Assembly (NCBI GenBank): GCA_021773655.1
Contig: JAJFJX010000067.1
Location: 1 to 5,253 of the forward strand
DNA from: Panacagrimonas sp.
GTDB taxonomy: Bacteria > Pseudomonadota > Gammaproteobacteria > Nevskiales > Nevskiaceae
Reading direction: 5' to 3'
Length of the DNA: 5,253 nt
Under the pieces are notes generated by a model. That model saw only the letters and a list, made by a program, of their open reading frames with translations. It did not search any database and was not told the DNA's origin. Both the position numbers and the translations under genes were made by a program. This document shows positions 1-5,253 of this stretch, piece after piece. Position 1 is the stretch's first letter; each line of letters begins with the position of its first letter.

Positions 1-782
1 ACAAGGTCAACCAGCTCGACCTCAACCCGCGCCTGTATCGCGAGCAGCGCCGCGACGCGCGCTTTCTCAACAGCGCGATGATCGCCACCGTGAGCGGAGC
101 GGTGGTGTCCGACGGGTTGGCCGACGGGCGCGTGGTGTCAGGCGTCGGCGGGCAGTACAACTTTGTCGCCCAGGCCCATCAGCTCGACGGTGGCCGCTCG
201 GTGCTGATGCTGCGCGCGGTGCGCGACAGCGCCGGCAGGCAGCAGGGCAACATCGTGCTCGATTACGCCCACTGCACCATTCCCCGCCACCTGCGCGACC
301 TGCTGGTCACCGAGTACGGCGTGGCCGACCTGCGCGGGCAGACCGACAGCGAAGTCGCCAAGCGGGTGCTGAGCCTGGCCGATTCACGTTTCCAGCCGGA
401 ACTGCTGGCGCGTCTCAAGGCCAGCGGGCGCATCGAGCAGGACTGGAGTCTGCCGCCGGCCTGGAGTCACAACACGCCGGAGCAGCTCGAGCGGCGTCTG
501 AAGGGGCTGCGCGACCTCGGGCATTTGCCGGATTTTCCGTTCGGAACCGAGTTCACCGACCAGGAGTGGCGGCTGGCGCGGGCGCTGCAGGCAATGAAGG
601 CACGGTCGATCAGCACCCCGAAGTGGAAGCTGCTGCTGTCCGGGCTGCGACCACGGCGTGTCACGGTGTCCCAGCGCCGGGACCTGGCGCGGGTGCGGCT
701 CAACCATGCTTTCAGCCTGCGCCGCATGACCGAGCGCGGATTGCTGATCGATGCCTTGCGGGCCCTGCCGGCGGAGGATTGA
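1..782 (+). CDS. Acetyl-CoA hydrolase/CoA-transferase family protein, C-terminal part (5' truncated by window edge)
   Basis: The reading frame is open from base 3, so the gene begins outside the window; about 260 residues are visible, ending in TGA. The visible part matches the C-terminal domain of the acetyl-CoA hydrolase/transferase family. It has the glycine loop GVGGQYNF (about visible residues 47-54), then a VLMLRAV strand, GNIVLDYAHCTIPRH, and the family signature LLVTEYGVADLRGQT. In this family the GxGG loop lies at the CoA-thioester site; the catalytic glutamate is in the missing N-terminal part. About 110 residues follow the core, starting at the DWSLPPAW stretch. They are rich in Arg and Leu and have no domain I can name, which fits the longer family form in proteobacteria rather than short Cat1/Ach1-type enzymes. 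The expected reaction is hydrolysis of, or CoA transfer from, acetyl-CoA or a related short acyl-CoA in the cytoplasm; the substrate cannot be read from this part. It converges on the dioxygenase gene. Confidence 0.87.
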   Translation, partial: KVNQLDLNPRLYREQRRDARFLNSAMIATVSGAVVSDGLADGRVVSGVGGQYNFVAQAHQLDGGRSVLMLRAVRDSAGRQQGNIVLDYAHCTIPRHLRDLLVTEYGVADLRGQTDSEVAKRVLSLADSRFQPELLARLKASGRIEQDWSLPPAWSHNTPEQLERRLKGLRDLGHLPDFPFGTEFTDQEWRLARALQAMKARSISTPKWKLLLSGLRPRRVTVSQRRDLARVRLNHAFSLRRMTERGLLIDALRALPAED

Positions 783-841
783 AGCGGTTGTCCAGGCCAG
801 GTGGCGGGCGAGCGAGGGGTCGGTGGACGCTTGCTGGTGGA

Positions 842-897
842 GCCTTCGCCCGGCCAAAGCTGCGTCTGCAGGTGCGTCGGCTGGCACGCACGAAGGC
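842..897. terminator. Possible nested hairpins between two convergent genes
   Basis: The 156-bp gap between the acetyl-CoA hydrolase stop and the dioxygenase stop has no credible gene. It contains a 7-bp perfect inverted repeat, GCCTTCG (842-848) with CGAAGGC (891-897). Inside it is a shorter hairpin, GTGCGT (872-877) with ACGCAC (886-891), which shares one base with the outer arm. Neither has a T-tract on either strand, and such repeats arise often by chance in GC-rich DNA, so this is only a weak candidate for a shared terminator. Confidence 0.22.
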
Positions 898-938
898 CGG
901 GGTCGCGGACGGGGAACCGGTGCCCGGCGGCGCAGCCC

Positions 939-1571
939 TCAGGCCGCCGGCACGATGACGTCGAAGCGCGCCGACCACATCGCGTCCGCCGCATCGACGG
1001 GCTCGAAGTCGGCCTGCACCCGCGCCTGCGCTCCGCCGTCCAGGCGCGCGAAAAGGAAGTCCCGCGTGTTGCTCTGCAGGCCGCGGACGTAAACCTGCGT
1101 GGACAGTTGCGGTCGCCCGGGCGCACTGACCTGAAGGTGGATGTGGGGCGTGCGGCCGGGGTAGGCCACCGGCTTGATGGTTCGGAAGTGATAGCCGCCC
1201 CCGGCGTCGCTGCGGGTGCGGCCGTAGCCCTGGAAACTCGTGTCCCGTGCATCGCCGGCGCGATCATGGACGTGGTGGTAATACCCCCGCGCATCGCATT
1301 GCCAGATCTCCACCTGCGCGCCATTCAGGGGCTGCCCGGAGGGATCGCTCACCCTGCCGTGCAGATGCGTGATCTCGCCCAGGGCGGCGTCACCACGGCC
1401 CGCCACGCGCACCAGATCGTGATCGTGGTCGGCCGGCACGGTGCGGGGATAGAACGGGCCGCGGGTCTGGTGAGGCGTCGGCAGCAGCAGCAGCGCTGGT
1501 GCGCCAGTGGCCGCGTACAGCGCCAGCGAGCCCAGGCCGGCCTGCAGGCATCGGCGTCGATTCGGATTCAT
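939..1571 (-). CDS. Intradiol ring-cleavage dioxygenase (protocatechuate 3,4-dioxygenase-like) with Tat-like signal
   Basis: This 210-residue protein belongs to the intradiol dioxygenases, non-haem Fe(III) enzymes that open catechol-type rings between the two hydroxyls. All four expected iron ligands are visible: a tyrosine in RGYYHH (Tyr98 by alignment with protocatechuate 3,4-dioxygenase beta), Tyr137 in VAYPGRTPHIHL, and His143 and His145. Other family marks are GPFYP (38-42), the HGRVSDPSGQPLNGAQVEIW strand region (71-90), and FRTIKP (129-134). The loop between Tyr137 and the HIH pair is much shorter than in classical protocatechuate dioxygenase. The N-terminus, NRRRCLQ (4-10) followed by a hydrophobic stretch to about residue 30, resembles a Tat signal, so export is likely. 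I chose the ATG at 1571 because it puts the twin arginines close to the start and has GGGGAA five bases upstream; an in-frame ATG at 1604 would add 11 residues. No pca or cat pathway gene is beside it, so the substrate is unknown. Confidence 0.88.
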   Translation of the reverse strand: MNPNRRRCLQAGLGSLALYAATGAPALLLLPTPHQTRGPFYPRTVPADHDHDLVRVAGRGDAALGEITHLHGRVSDPSGQPLNGAQVEIWQCDARGYYHHVHDRAGDARDTSFQGYGRTRSDAGGGYHFRTIKPVAYPGRTPHIHLQVSAPGRPQLSTQVYVRGLQSNTRDFLFARLDGGAQARVQADFEPVDAADAMWSARFDVIVPAA

Positions 1572-1576
1572 GACGG

Positions 1577-1604
1577 TTCCCCATGGGCCAGAGACGGCTA
1601 TCAT
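1577..1604 (+). promoter_or_regulatory. Weak sigma70-like promoter candidate for rdgC
   Basis: In the 62-bp divergent gap, TATCAT (1599-1604) is a fair -10 match. TTCCCC (1577-1582), 16 bp upstream, is a poor -35. Transcription would start near 1611 and give an rdgC leader of about 20 bases. No strong Shine-Dalgarno precedes the rdgC ATG. The element lies just upstream of the dioxygenase start and overlaps that gene's likely ribosome-binding region on the other strand. This rests on eye matching alone. Confidence 0.3.
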
Positions 1605-1633
1605 CGCCGCCCCCTGTCGACCCGAAGCCGATC

Positions 1634-2536
1634 ATGTGGTTCAGAAACCTGTTGCCGTACCGTCTTGAAGGGAACTGGGAGCTGGCTCCCGGCGCGCTGG
1701 AGGCGCGGCTCGCCGAGCGGCCCCTGCAGGCGTGCAGCGGTCTGACTGCCCAGACCCGCGGCTGGGTGCCGCCGCGCGACAACGCGCAGCTGGTCTACGG
1801 CCAGGAGCGGCAGATACTCTTTGCGCTGGGCACGGAAACCAGGCTGCTGCCGGCCTCGGTGGTCAAGGATGCGGTGAAGGAAAAGGCGGCACAGATCGAG
1901 GCGCGGATGGGCTTCAAGCCCGGCAAGAAGCAGTTGCGCGAGCTGCGCGAACAGGTCGAAGCCGAGCTGCTGCCGCGCGCATTCGCGCGCCGGCGCATGA
2001 CCCGCGTGTGGATCGATCCGGTGGCCGGCTGGCTGGTGGTGGACAGCTCCAGCCCCAAGGTTGGCGACGAGGTGCTGTCGCAGCTTCGGGACACGCTGGG
2101 CGAATGCCCGTTCTTCCCGCTGGACACCGCGCAATCGCCGGTGGTGGTGATGACGCAGTGGCTGTCGGCCGGCCGCGCGCCGGGCGACTTCGTGATCGAC
2201 CAGGACTGCTTGATGAAGAGCGGCGGCGACGATCCGGCGGCGGTGCGCTTTGCCCGCCACGGACTGGAGGGCGACGATGTGCGCCGCCACGTCAAGGACG
2301 GCAAGTTTGTGACGCAACTGGGTCTGGTGTGGAAGGACCGCCTGCGACTGGTGCTTGCCGAGCCGGGCGTGGTGCGCCGCGTGCGTTTCGAGATGATCGA
2401 ACAGGATCGCGCCGAGAATGACGTCCGGGGCGACGCCGACGAGAACTTCGACGCCGATTTCCGCCTGATGACGGGCGAGCTGGGCGCCCTTCTCGGCGCC
2501 TTGCTGGAGCACCTGGGCGGCCCGGTTTCGCGCTGA
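1634..2536 (+). CDS. rdgC: Recombination-associated protein RdgC
   Basis: This 300-residue protein matches RdgC (303 residues in E. coli) along its whole length. Shared landmarks are the N-terminus MWFRNLLPYRL, GWVPP (43-47), the ILFALGTETRLLPASVVKDA segment (61-80), LLPRAF (112-117), VWID (125-128), the VVDSSSPK strand (136-142), and the C-terminal FDADFRLMTGEL (272-283) followed by a Leu-rich helix ending in LGG. RdgC is known to form a ring-shaped dimer that binds DNA without sequence specificity and restrains RecA filament formation; it acts on the nucleoid in the cytoplasm. I chose the ATG at 1634 because it gives the conserved MWF start; an in-frame ATG at 1583 would add 17 residues without family support. 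No clear Shine-Dalgarno is visible before it. The Asp/Glu-rich stretch at about 255-275 matches the equivalent acidic region in E. coli. It is divergent from the dioxygenase and convergent with the lipoprotein gene, so it is probably transcribed alone. Confidence 0.96.
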   Translation: MWFRNLLPYRLEGNWELAPGALEARLAERPLQACSGLTAQTRGWVPPRDNAQLVYGQERQILFALGTETRLLPASVVKDAVKEKAAQIEARMGFKPGKKQLRELREQVEAELLPRAFARRRMTRVWIDPVAGWLVVDSSSPKVGDEVLSQLRDTLGECPFFPLDTAQSPVVVMTQWLSAGRAPGDFVIDQDCLMKSGGDDPAAVRFARHGLEGDDVRRHVKDGKFVTQLGLVWKDRLRLVLAEPGVVRRVRFEMIEQDRAENDVRGDADENFDADFRLMTGELGALLGALLEHLGGPVSR

Positions 2537-2548
2537 GCCGAGGATACC

Positions 2549-2583
2549 GGCCGCACAGGCCGCACAGGCCGCACAGGCTGCGA
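2549..2583. repeat. 9-bp tandem repeat (GGCCGCACA), three full copies plus a degenerate fourth
   Basis: Three identical head-to-tail copies of GGCCGCACA occupy 2549-2575, and an imperfect fourth (GGCTGCGA) follows. The array starts 13 bases after the rdgC stop codon and lies outside both flanking genes. Such short arrays can change copy number by replication slippage. No function is evident. Confidence 0.85.
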
Positions 2584-2588
2584 ACGGC

Positions 2589-2618
2589 GTCCCGCCGGCA
2601 GGACCGCTCCGGCGGGGC
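2589..2618. terminator. GC-rich hairpin, likely two-way terminator between rdgC and the lipoprotein gene
   Basis: CCCGCCGG (2591-2598) pairs perfectly with CCGGCGGG (2609-2616) around a 10-base loop. The stem extends outward by a T-G wobble (2590/2617) and a G-C pair (2589/2618), giving 10 pairs. It sits between two convergent stop codons, 52 bases past the rdgC stop and 27 bases past the lipoprotein stop, so it could serve both transcripts. There is no T-tract on either side, so it is not a textbook intrinsic terminator. Confidence 0.5.
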
Positions 2619-2645
2619 TGGTGGTGCAGGGCGCGGAAGGCCTCT

Positions 2646-4343
2646 TCAGTCGGCGCTGAGCTCAACGGTGTCGATGCGGTACAGCGTGGTGGTGCCGCTG
2701 ATCTCGTTGCTCACCGCCAGCAGCGGCACGCCGGGGATCGGGCTCTGCGCGCCGGAGATGAAGGCCAGGCCTTCGGGGCCGAGGTCGCCGGCCGCGCCGG
2801 CATCGGCATCTCCCAGGTCATCGGGATCGATCGACAGGGCGCGGGTGTTGACGTACTGGATGAACTGCGCCGCGTTGGGGTTGGTGACGTCGTAGACCAT
2901 GATGCCGCCCATGCGCTCCAGGCCGATGAAGGCGAACTGCCGGCCGCCGATGGGTGCCACCAGGATGGCCTCGGGCTCGGGGCCCTTGGCGTCGCTGCGC
3001 GAGTCCGGATCGTTCTCGGTGTTGTCGTTGTTGAAGTTCACCCCGTAGCGCAGCGCGGTGATGCGCTCGAAGTCCGAGCCGCTGTCGTAGACCTGGGTGC
3101 CGTCGTCGGCCCAGATCGAGAACGAACGGCCGCCGAACACGTAGAGCTGGTCGTAGTCACCGTCGTTGTCGGTGTCGCCGAGGATGGTGGTGGCGGCCAG
3201 TCGCCCGATGGCGGCATCGGTCTGCAGCGTGGCGGCGTCCGCAAACGCGTCCGGGTCCAGGTTCAGGTCCTTGATGCGCGATTCCTCGACGAAGAACTCC
3301 GTCTCGTTGCCCGCGTCGTCCTCGACGATGTACTCACGCGCGTCGCCCTCGTTGGCGGACACGTAGTAGGTGCGGCCATTGAAGGTGTAGCTGTCGATGG
3401 TGTCGGGCAGGTACATGCCCAGCACCGGCCAGTTGCGGATGATGGGGCCGCCGTCGCGGTCGCTGGCGTCGAGCTCGTTGCCGATGATGCGATGGTCCTT
3501 GTAGCCCAGCGGCAGGATCTCGGTGACCGTGTTGGTGACCAGGTTGATGCGCGCGAAGGCGTTGTTTTCCTGCAGCGCGACAAAGGCCTCCTGGCCGTCG
3601 GGCGACACCGCGATGTACTCGGGCTCGAAGTCCTGCGCCACGCTGGCGCCGGGCCCGAAGATGCGCACGCCGGCGGCGCGCAGCGCTTCGGCCTGGCCGT
3701 TGAAGGCGGCAAAGCCGGCGGTGACCACGCTCGGGCTGGTGCCGCCGTTGACGGTGACGATGCTGATCGAGCCTTCCGGATCGATGCTGTAGTCGTCGTT
3801 GGGCTCGCCCTCGTTGGCCACCAGCACGCGCAGGCCGTCGGGCGTGAAGGCGAGCATGTCGGGCAGCGCGCCGACAGTGGCCTCGCCGAGCTTGCCGAGG
3901 TCGGCGGCGTCGTAGAACACCACCTTGCCGGGGGCGGTCTTGGGGTCGGCCTCGATGGCCACCGCGACGATGTCACCGGACACCGCGACGCTGTTGGCGA
4001 CGGCGCCTTCGGCGCTGGCGTCGATGGTGTCGACCAGCACCGGCGCGGCGGGGTTGGAGATGTCGAGCACGTCCACCGAGACATCGTTGGCGTTGACCAC
4101 GATCAGGCGCTGGCGCGCGGCATCGTATGCCACGATTTCGGCGGCGCCCTCGTCGAAGGCCTGCGCCTCGTAGGTGCCCAGCGGACTCAGGTCGATCAGC
4201 ACCTGCCCGACACCGGGCGCGCCGGCCGGACCGGCCGGACCGGCGGGGCCGGCGGGGACGTTGTCACCGTCGTCGCCACCGCAGCCCGCCATGAAAAATG
4301 TCGTCAACGCCAGCGCCAGTGCGCCGAGTCTGAAGCCATGCAT
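2646..4343 (-). CDS. Choice-of-anchor I / MSP130-like beta-propeller lipoprotein (alkaline-phosphatase-associated family)
   Basis: This 565-residue protein starts with a lipoprotein signal: a short basic N-terminus, a hydrophobic run (about 6-19), and the lipobox FMAGC with Cys21. Gly at +2 favours outer-membrane sorting. A Gly-Pro-Ala linker (31-44) leads into repeated beta-strand blades such as LIVVNANDVSVDVLDI (80-95). Family marks are the LAFTPDGLRVLVANEGEPND region (164-183), YYVSANEGDAREY (326-338), the acidic loop DTDNDGDYD (390-398, probable Ca2+ site) before the YVFGGRSFSIW strand, GPEPEAI (454-460), and the C-terminal GPEGLAFIS and LLAVSNEISGTTTLYRI. Members are often annotated as alkaline phosphatase-like or mesenchyme-specific cell surface glycoprotein (MSP130) proteins; I see no classical PhoA active site, so catalysis is unproven. 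It has a good ribosome-binding site and its own Pho-box promoter, supporting a role in phosphate starvation. It follows speA on the same strand but is probably a separate unit. Confidence 0.88.
   Translation of the reverse strand: MHGFRLGALALALTTFFMAGCGGDDGDNVPAGPAGPAGPAGAPGVGQVLIDLSPLGTYEAQAFDEGAAEIVAYDAARQRLIVVNANDVSVDVLDISNPAAPVLVDTIDASAEGAVANSVAVSGDIVAVAIEADPKTAPGKVVFYDAADLGKLGEATVGALPDMLAFTPDGLRVLVANEGEPNDDYSIDPEGSISIVTVNGGTSPSVVTAGFAAFNGQAEALRAAGVRIFGPGASVAQDFEPEYIAVSPDGQEAFVALQENNAFARINLVTNTVTEILPLGYKDHRIIGNELDASDRDGGPIIRNWPVLGMYLPDTIDSYTFNGRTYYVSANEGDAREYIVEDDAGNETEFFVEESRIKDLNLDPDAFADAATLQTDAAIGRLAATTILGDTDNDGDYDQLYVFGGRSFSIWADDGTQVYDSGSDFERITALRYGVNFNNDNTENDPDSRSDAKGPEPEAILVAPIGGRQFAFIGLERMGGIMVYDVTNPNAAQFIQYVNTRALSIDPDDLGDADAGAAGDLGPEGLAFISGAQSPIPGVPLLAVSNEISGTTTLYRIDTVELSAD
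4215..4250 (-). repeat. Collagen-like Gly-X-Y repeat in the lipoprotein linker, coded by 9-bp DNA repeats
   Basis: Residues 32-43 of the lipoprotein read GPA-GPA-GPA-GAP, directly after the acidic, Gly-rich tether that follows the lipidated Cys21. At DNA level the codons form near-identical 9-bp units. Four triplets are too few for a stable collagen triple helix; a flexible spacer between membrane anchor and propeller domain is the likelier role. The unit length is a multiple of three, so slippage would keep the frame. Confidence 0.8.
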
Positions 4344-4351
4344 CCCCGTTT

Positions 4352-4357
4352 CTCCCT
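4352..4357 (-). promoter_or_regulatory. Ribosome binding site of the lipoprotein gene
   Basis: On the - strand AGGGAG lies eight bases before the ATG at 4343. It is the best Shine-Dalgarno match in the window and supports this start, which also gives a well-formed lipoprotein signal peptide. Confidence 0.75.
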
Positions 4358-4381
4358 GATCCGATCAAAGGCAAGCCCGGA

Positions 4382-4387
4382 ACGGTA
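4382..4387 (-). promoter_or_regulatory. Candidate -10 element of the Pho promoter
   Basis: TACCGT on the - strand fits the TAnnnT core of a sigma70 -10 element. It begins exactly 10 bases after the last Pho repeat (4398-4404), the same gap as in the E. coli phoA promoter, where the Pho box replaces the -35. Transcription would start near 4375 and give a leader of about 30 bases. The position is the main support, since the hexamer itself is only a moderate match. Confidence 0.5.
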
Positions 4388-4397
4388 GGCAATGAGG

Positions 4398-4448
4398 ATG
4401 TCGTGATCATGACAGCGGGGTGACACGGTCATGGCGTCGACATGACGT
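4398..4448 (-). promoter_or_regulatory. Pho box array: five 7-bp direct repeats at exact 11-bp spacing (PhoB operator)
   Basis: Reading the - strand from upstream to downstream, the repeats are ACGTCAT (4442-4448), ACGCCAT (4431-4437), GTGTCAC (4420-4426), CTGTCAT (4409-4415) and ACGACAT (4398-4404), each separated by four bases. The E. coli PhoB half-site consensus is CTGTCAT with the same 7+4 layout. The fourth copy matches it 7/7; the others match 4 or 5 of 7. The best 18-bp box is GTGTCAC-CCCG-CTGTCAT. The array lies 55 bp upstream of the lipoprotein start, between that gene and the speA stop. PhoB is the response regulator that activates genes when phosphate is scarce. Confidence 0.75.
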
Positions 4449-4464
4449 CGGGCCGGTCCGGTTG

Positions 4465-5253
<789 letters not shown>

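Noticed and set aside
1572..1604. Upstream in-frame ATG at 1604 for the dioxygenase
   Set aside because: It would put the twin-arginine motif 15-16 residues into the protein. The ATG at 1571 has the better signal-peptide shape and a plausible ribosome-binding site.
801..1745. Long + strand open frame (314 codons) opposite the dioxygenase gene
   Set aside because: It is antisense to a gene with all four iron ligands and family motifs. Its translation is low-complexity and matches no family I know, as expected of GC-rich shadow frames.
2549..2583. Short repeats as a CRISPR remnant
   Set aside because: The units are 9 bp, directly abutting, with no spacers and no cas genes in the window.
1601..2665. 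Long - strand open frame (354 codons) opposite rdgC
   Set aside because: The translation is dominated by His, Ala, Arg and Gln runs, and the opposite strand is an end-to-end RdgC match. The CAA-like repeat near its start is just the 9-bp intergenic repeat read through.
3492..4388. Long + strand open frame (298 codons) opposite the lipoprotein gene
   Set aside because: It is Gly/Val/His-rich with no domain, antisense to a protein with a lipobox and family motifs, and it would run through the promoter-side leader of that gene.
4449..4464. CCGGACCGGCC stretch as a speA terminator
   Set aside because: It is made of overlapping self-complementary CCGG pieces with no real loop and no T-tract.

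Overview
The window is GC-rich (about two thirds G+C by eye) and densely coded. It looks like a chromosomal segment of a gammaproteobacterium. RdgC occurs in beta- and gammaproteobacteria, the SpeA tail is of the E. coli/xanthomonad biosynthetic type, and a Pho box with E. coli geometry is present. A Xanthomonadales-like organism is my best guess, but no single feature proves it. I see no mobile element, CRISPR array, rRNA or tRNA.

Layout from left to right: (1) the 3' part of a long-form acetyl-CoA hydrolase/CoA-transferase family gene on the + strand. (2) Convergent to it, a complete gene on the - strand for a 210-residue intradiol ring-cleavage dioxygenase with a Tat-like export signal. 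(3) A 62-bp divergent gap, then complete rdgC on the + strand. (4) A convergent gap holding a short 9-bp tandem repeat and a strong GC hairpin. (5) A complete - strand gene for a 565-residue lipoprotein of the choice-of-anchor I / MSP130-like family, with a Gly-Pro-Ala collagen-like linker just after the lipidated cysteine. (6) A 121-bp gap carrying a five-copy, 11-bp-periodic Pho-box array and promoter. (7) The 3' part of speA (biosynthetic arginine decarboxylase) on the - strand, running off the right edge.

The genes do not form one pathway: CoA-ester metabolism, aromatic ring cleavage, recombination control, a cell-envelope phosphate-starvation protein and polyamine synthesis sit side by side, mostly on alternating strands with their own signals. 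The most informative signal is regulatory. The spacing between the Pho-box repeats and the -10 reproduces that of the E. coli phoA promoter, which predicts that the MSP130-like lipoprotein is a PhoB-controlled, phosphate-starvation-induced surface protein.
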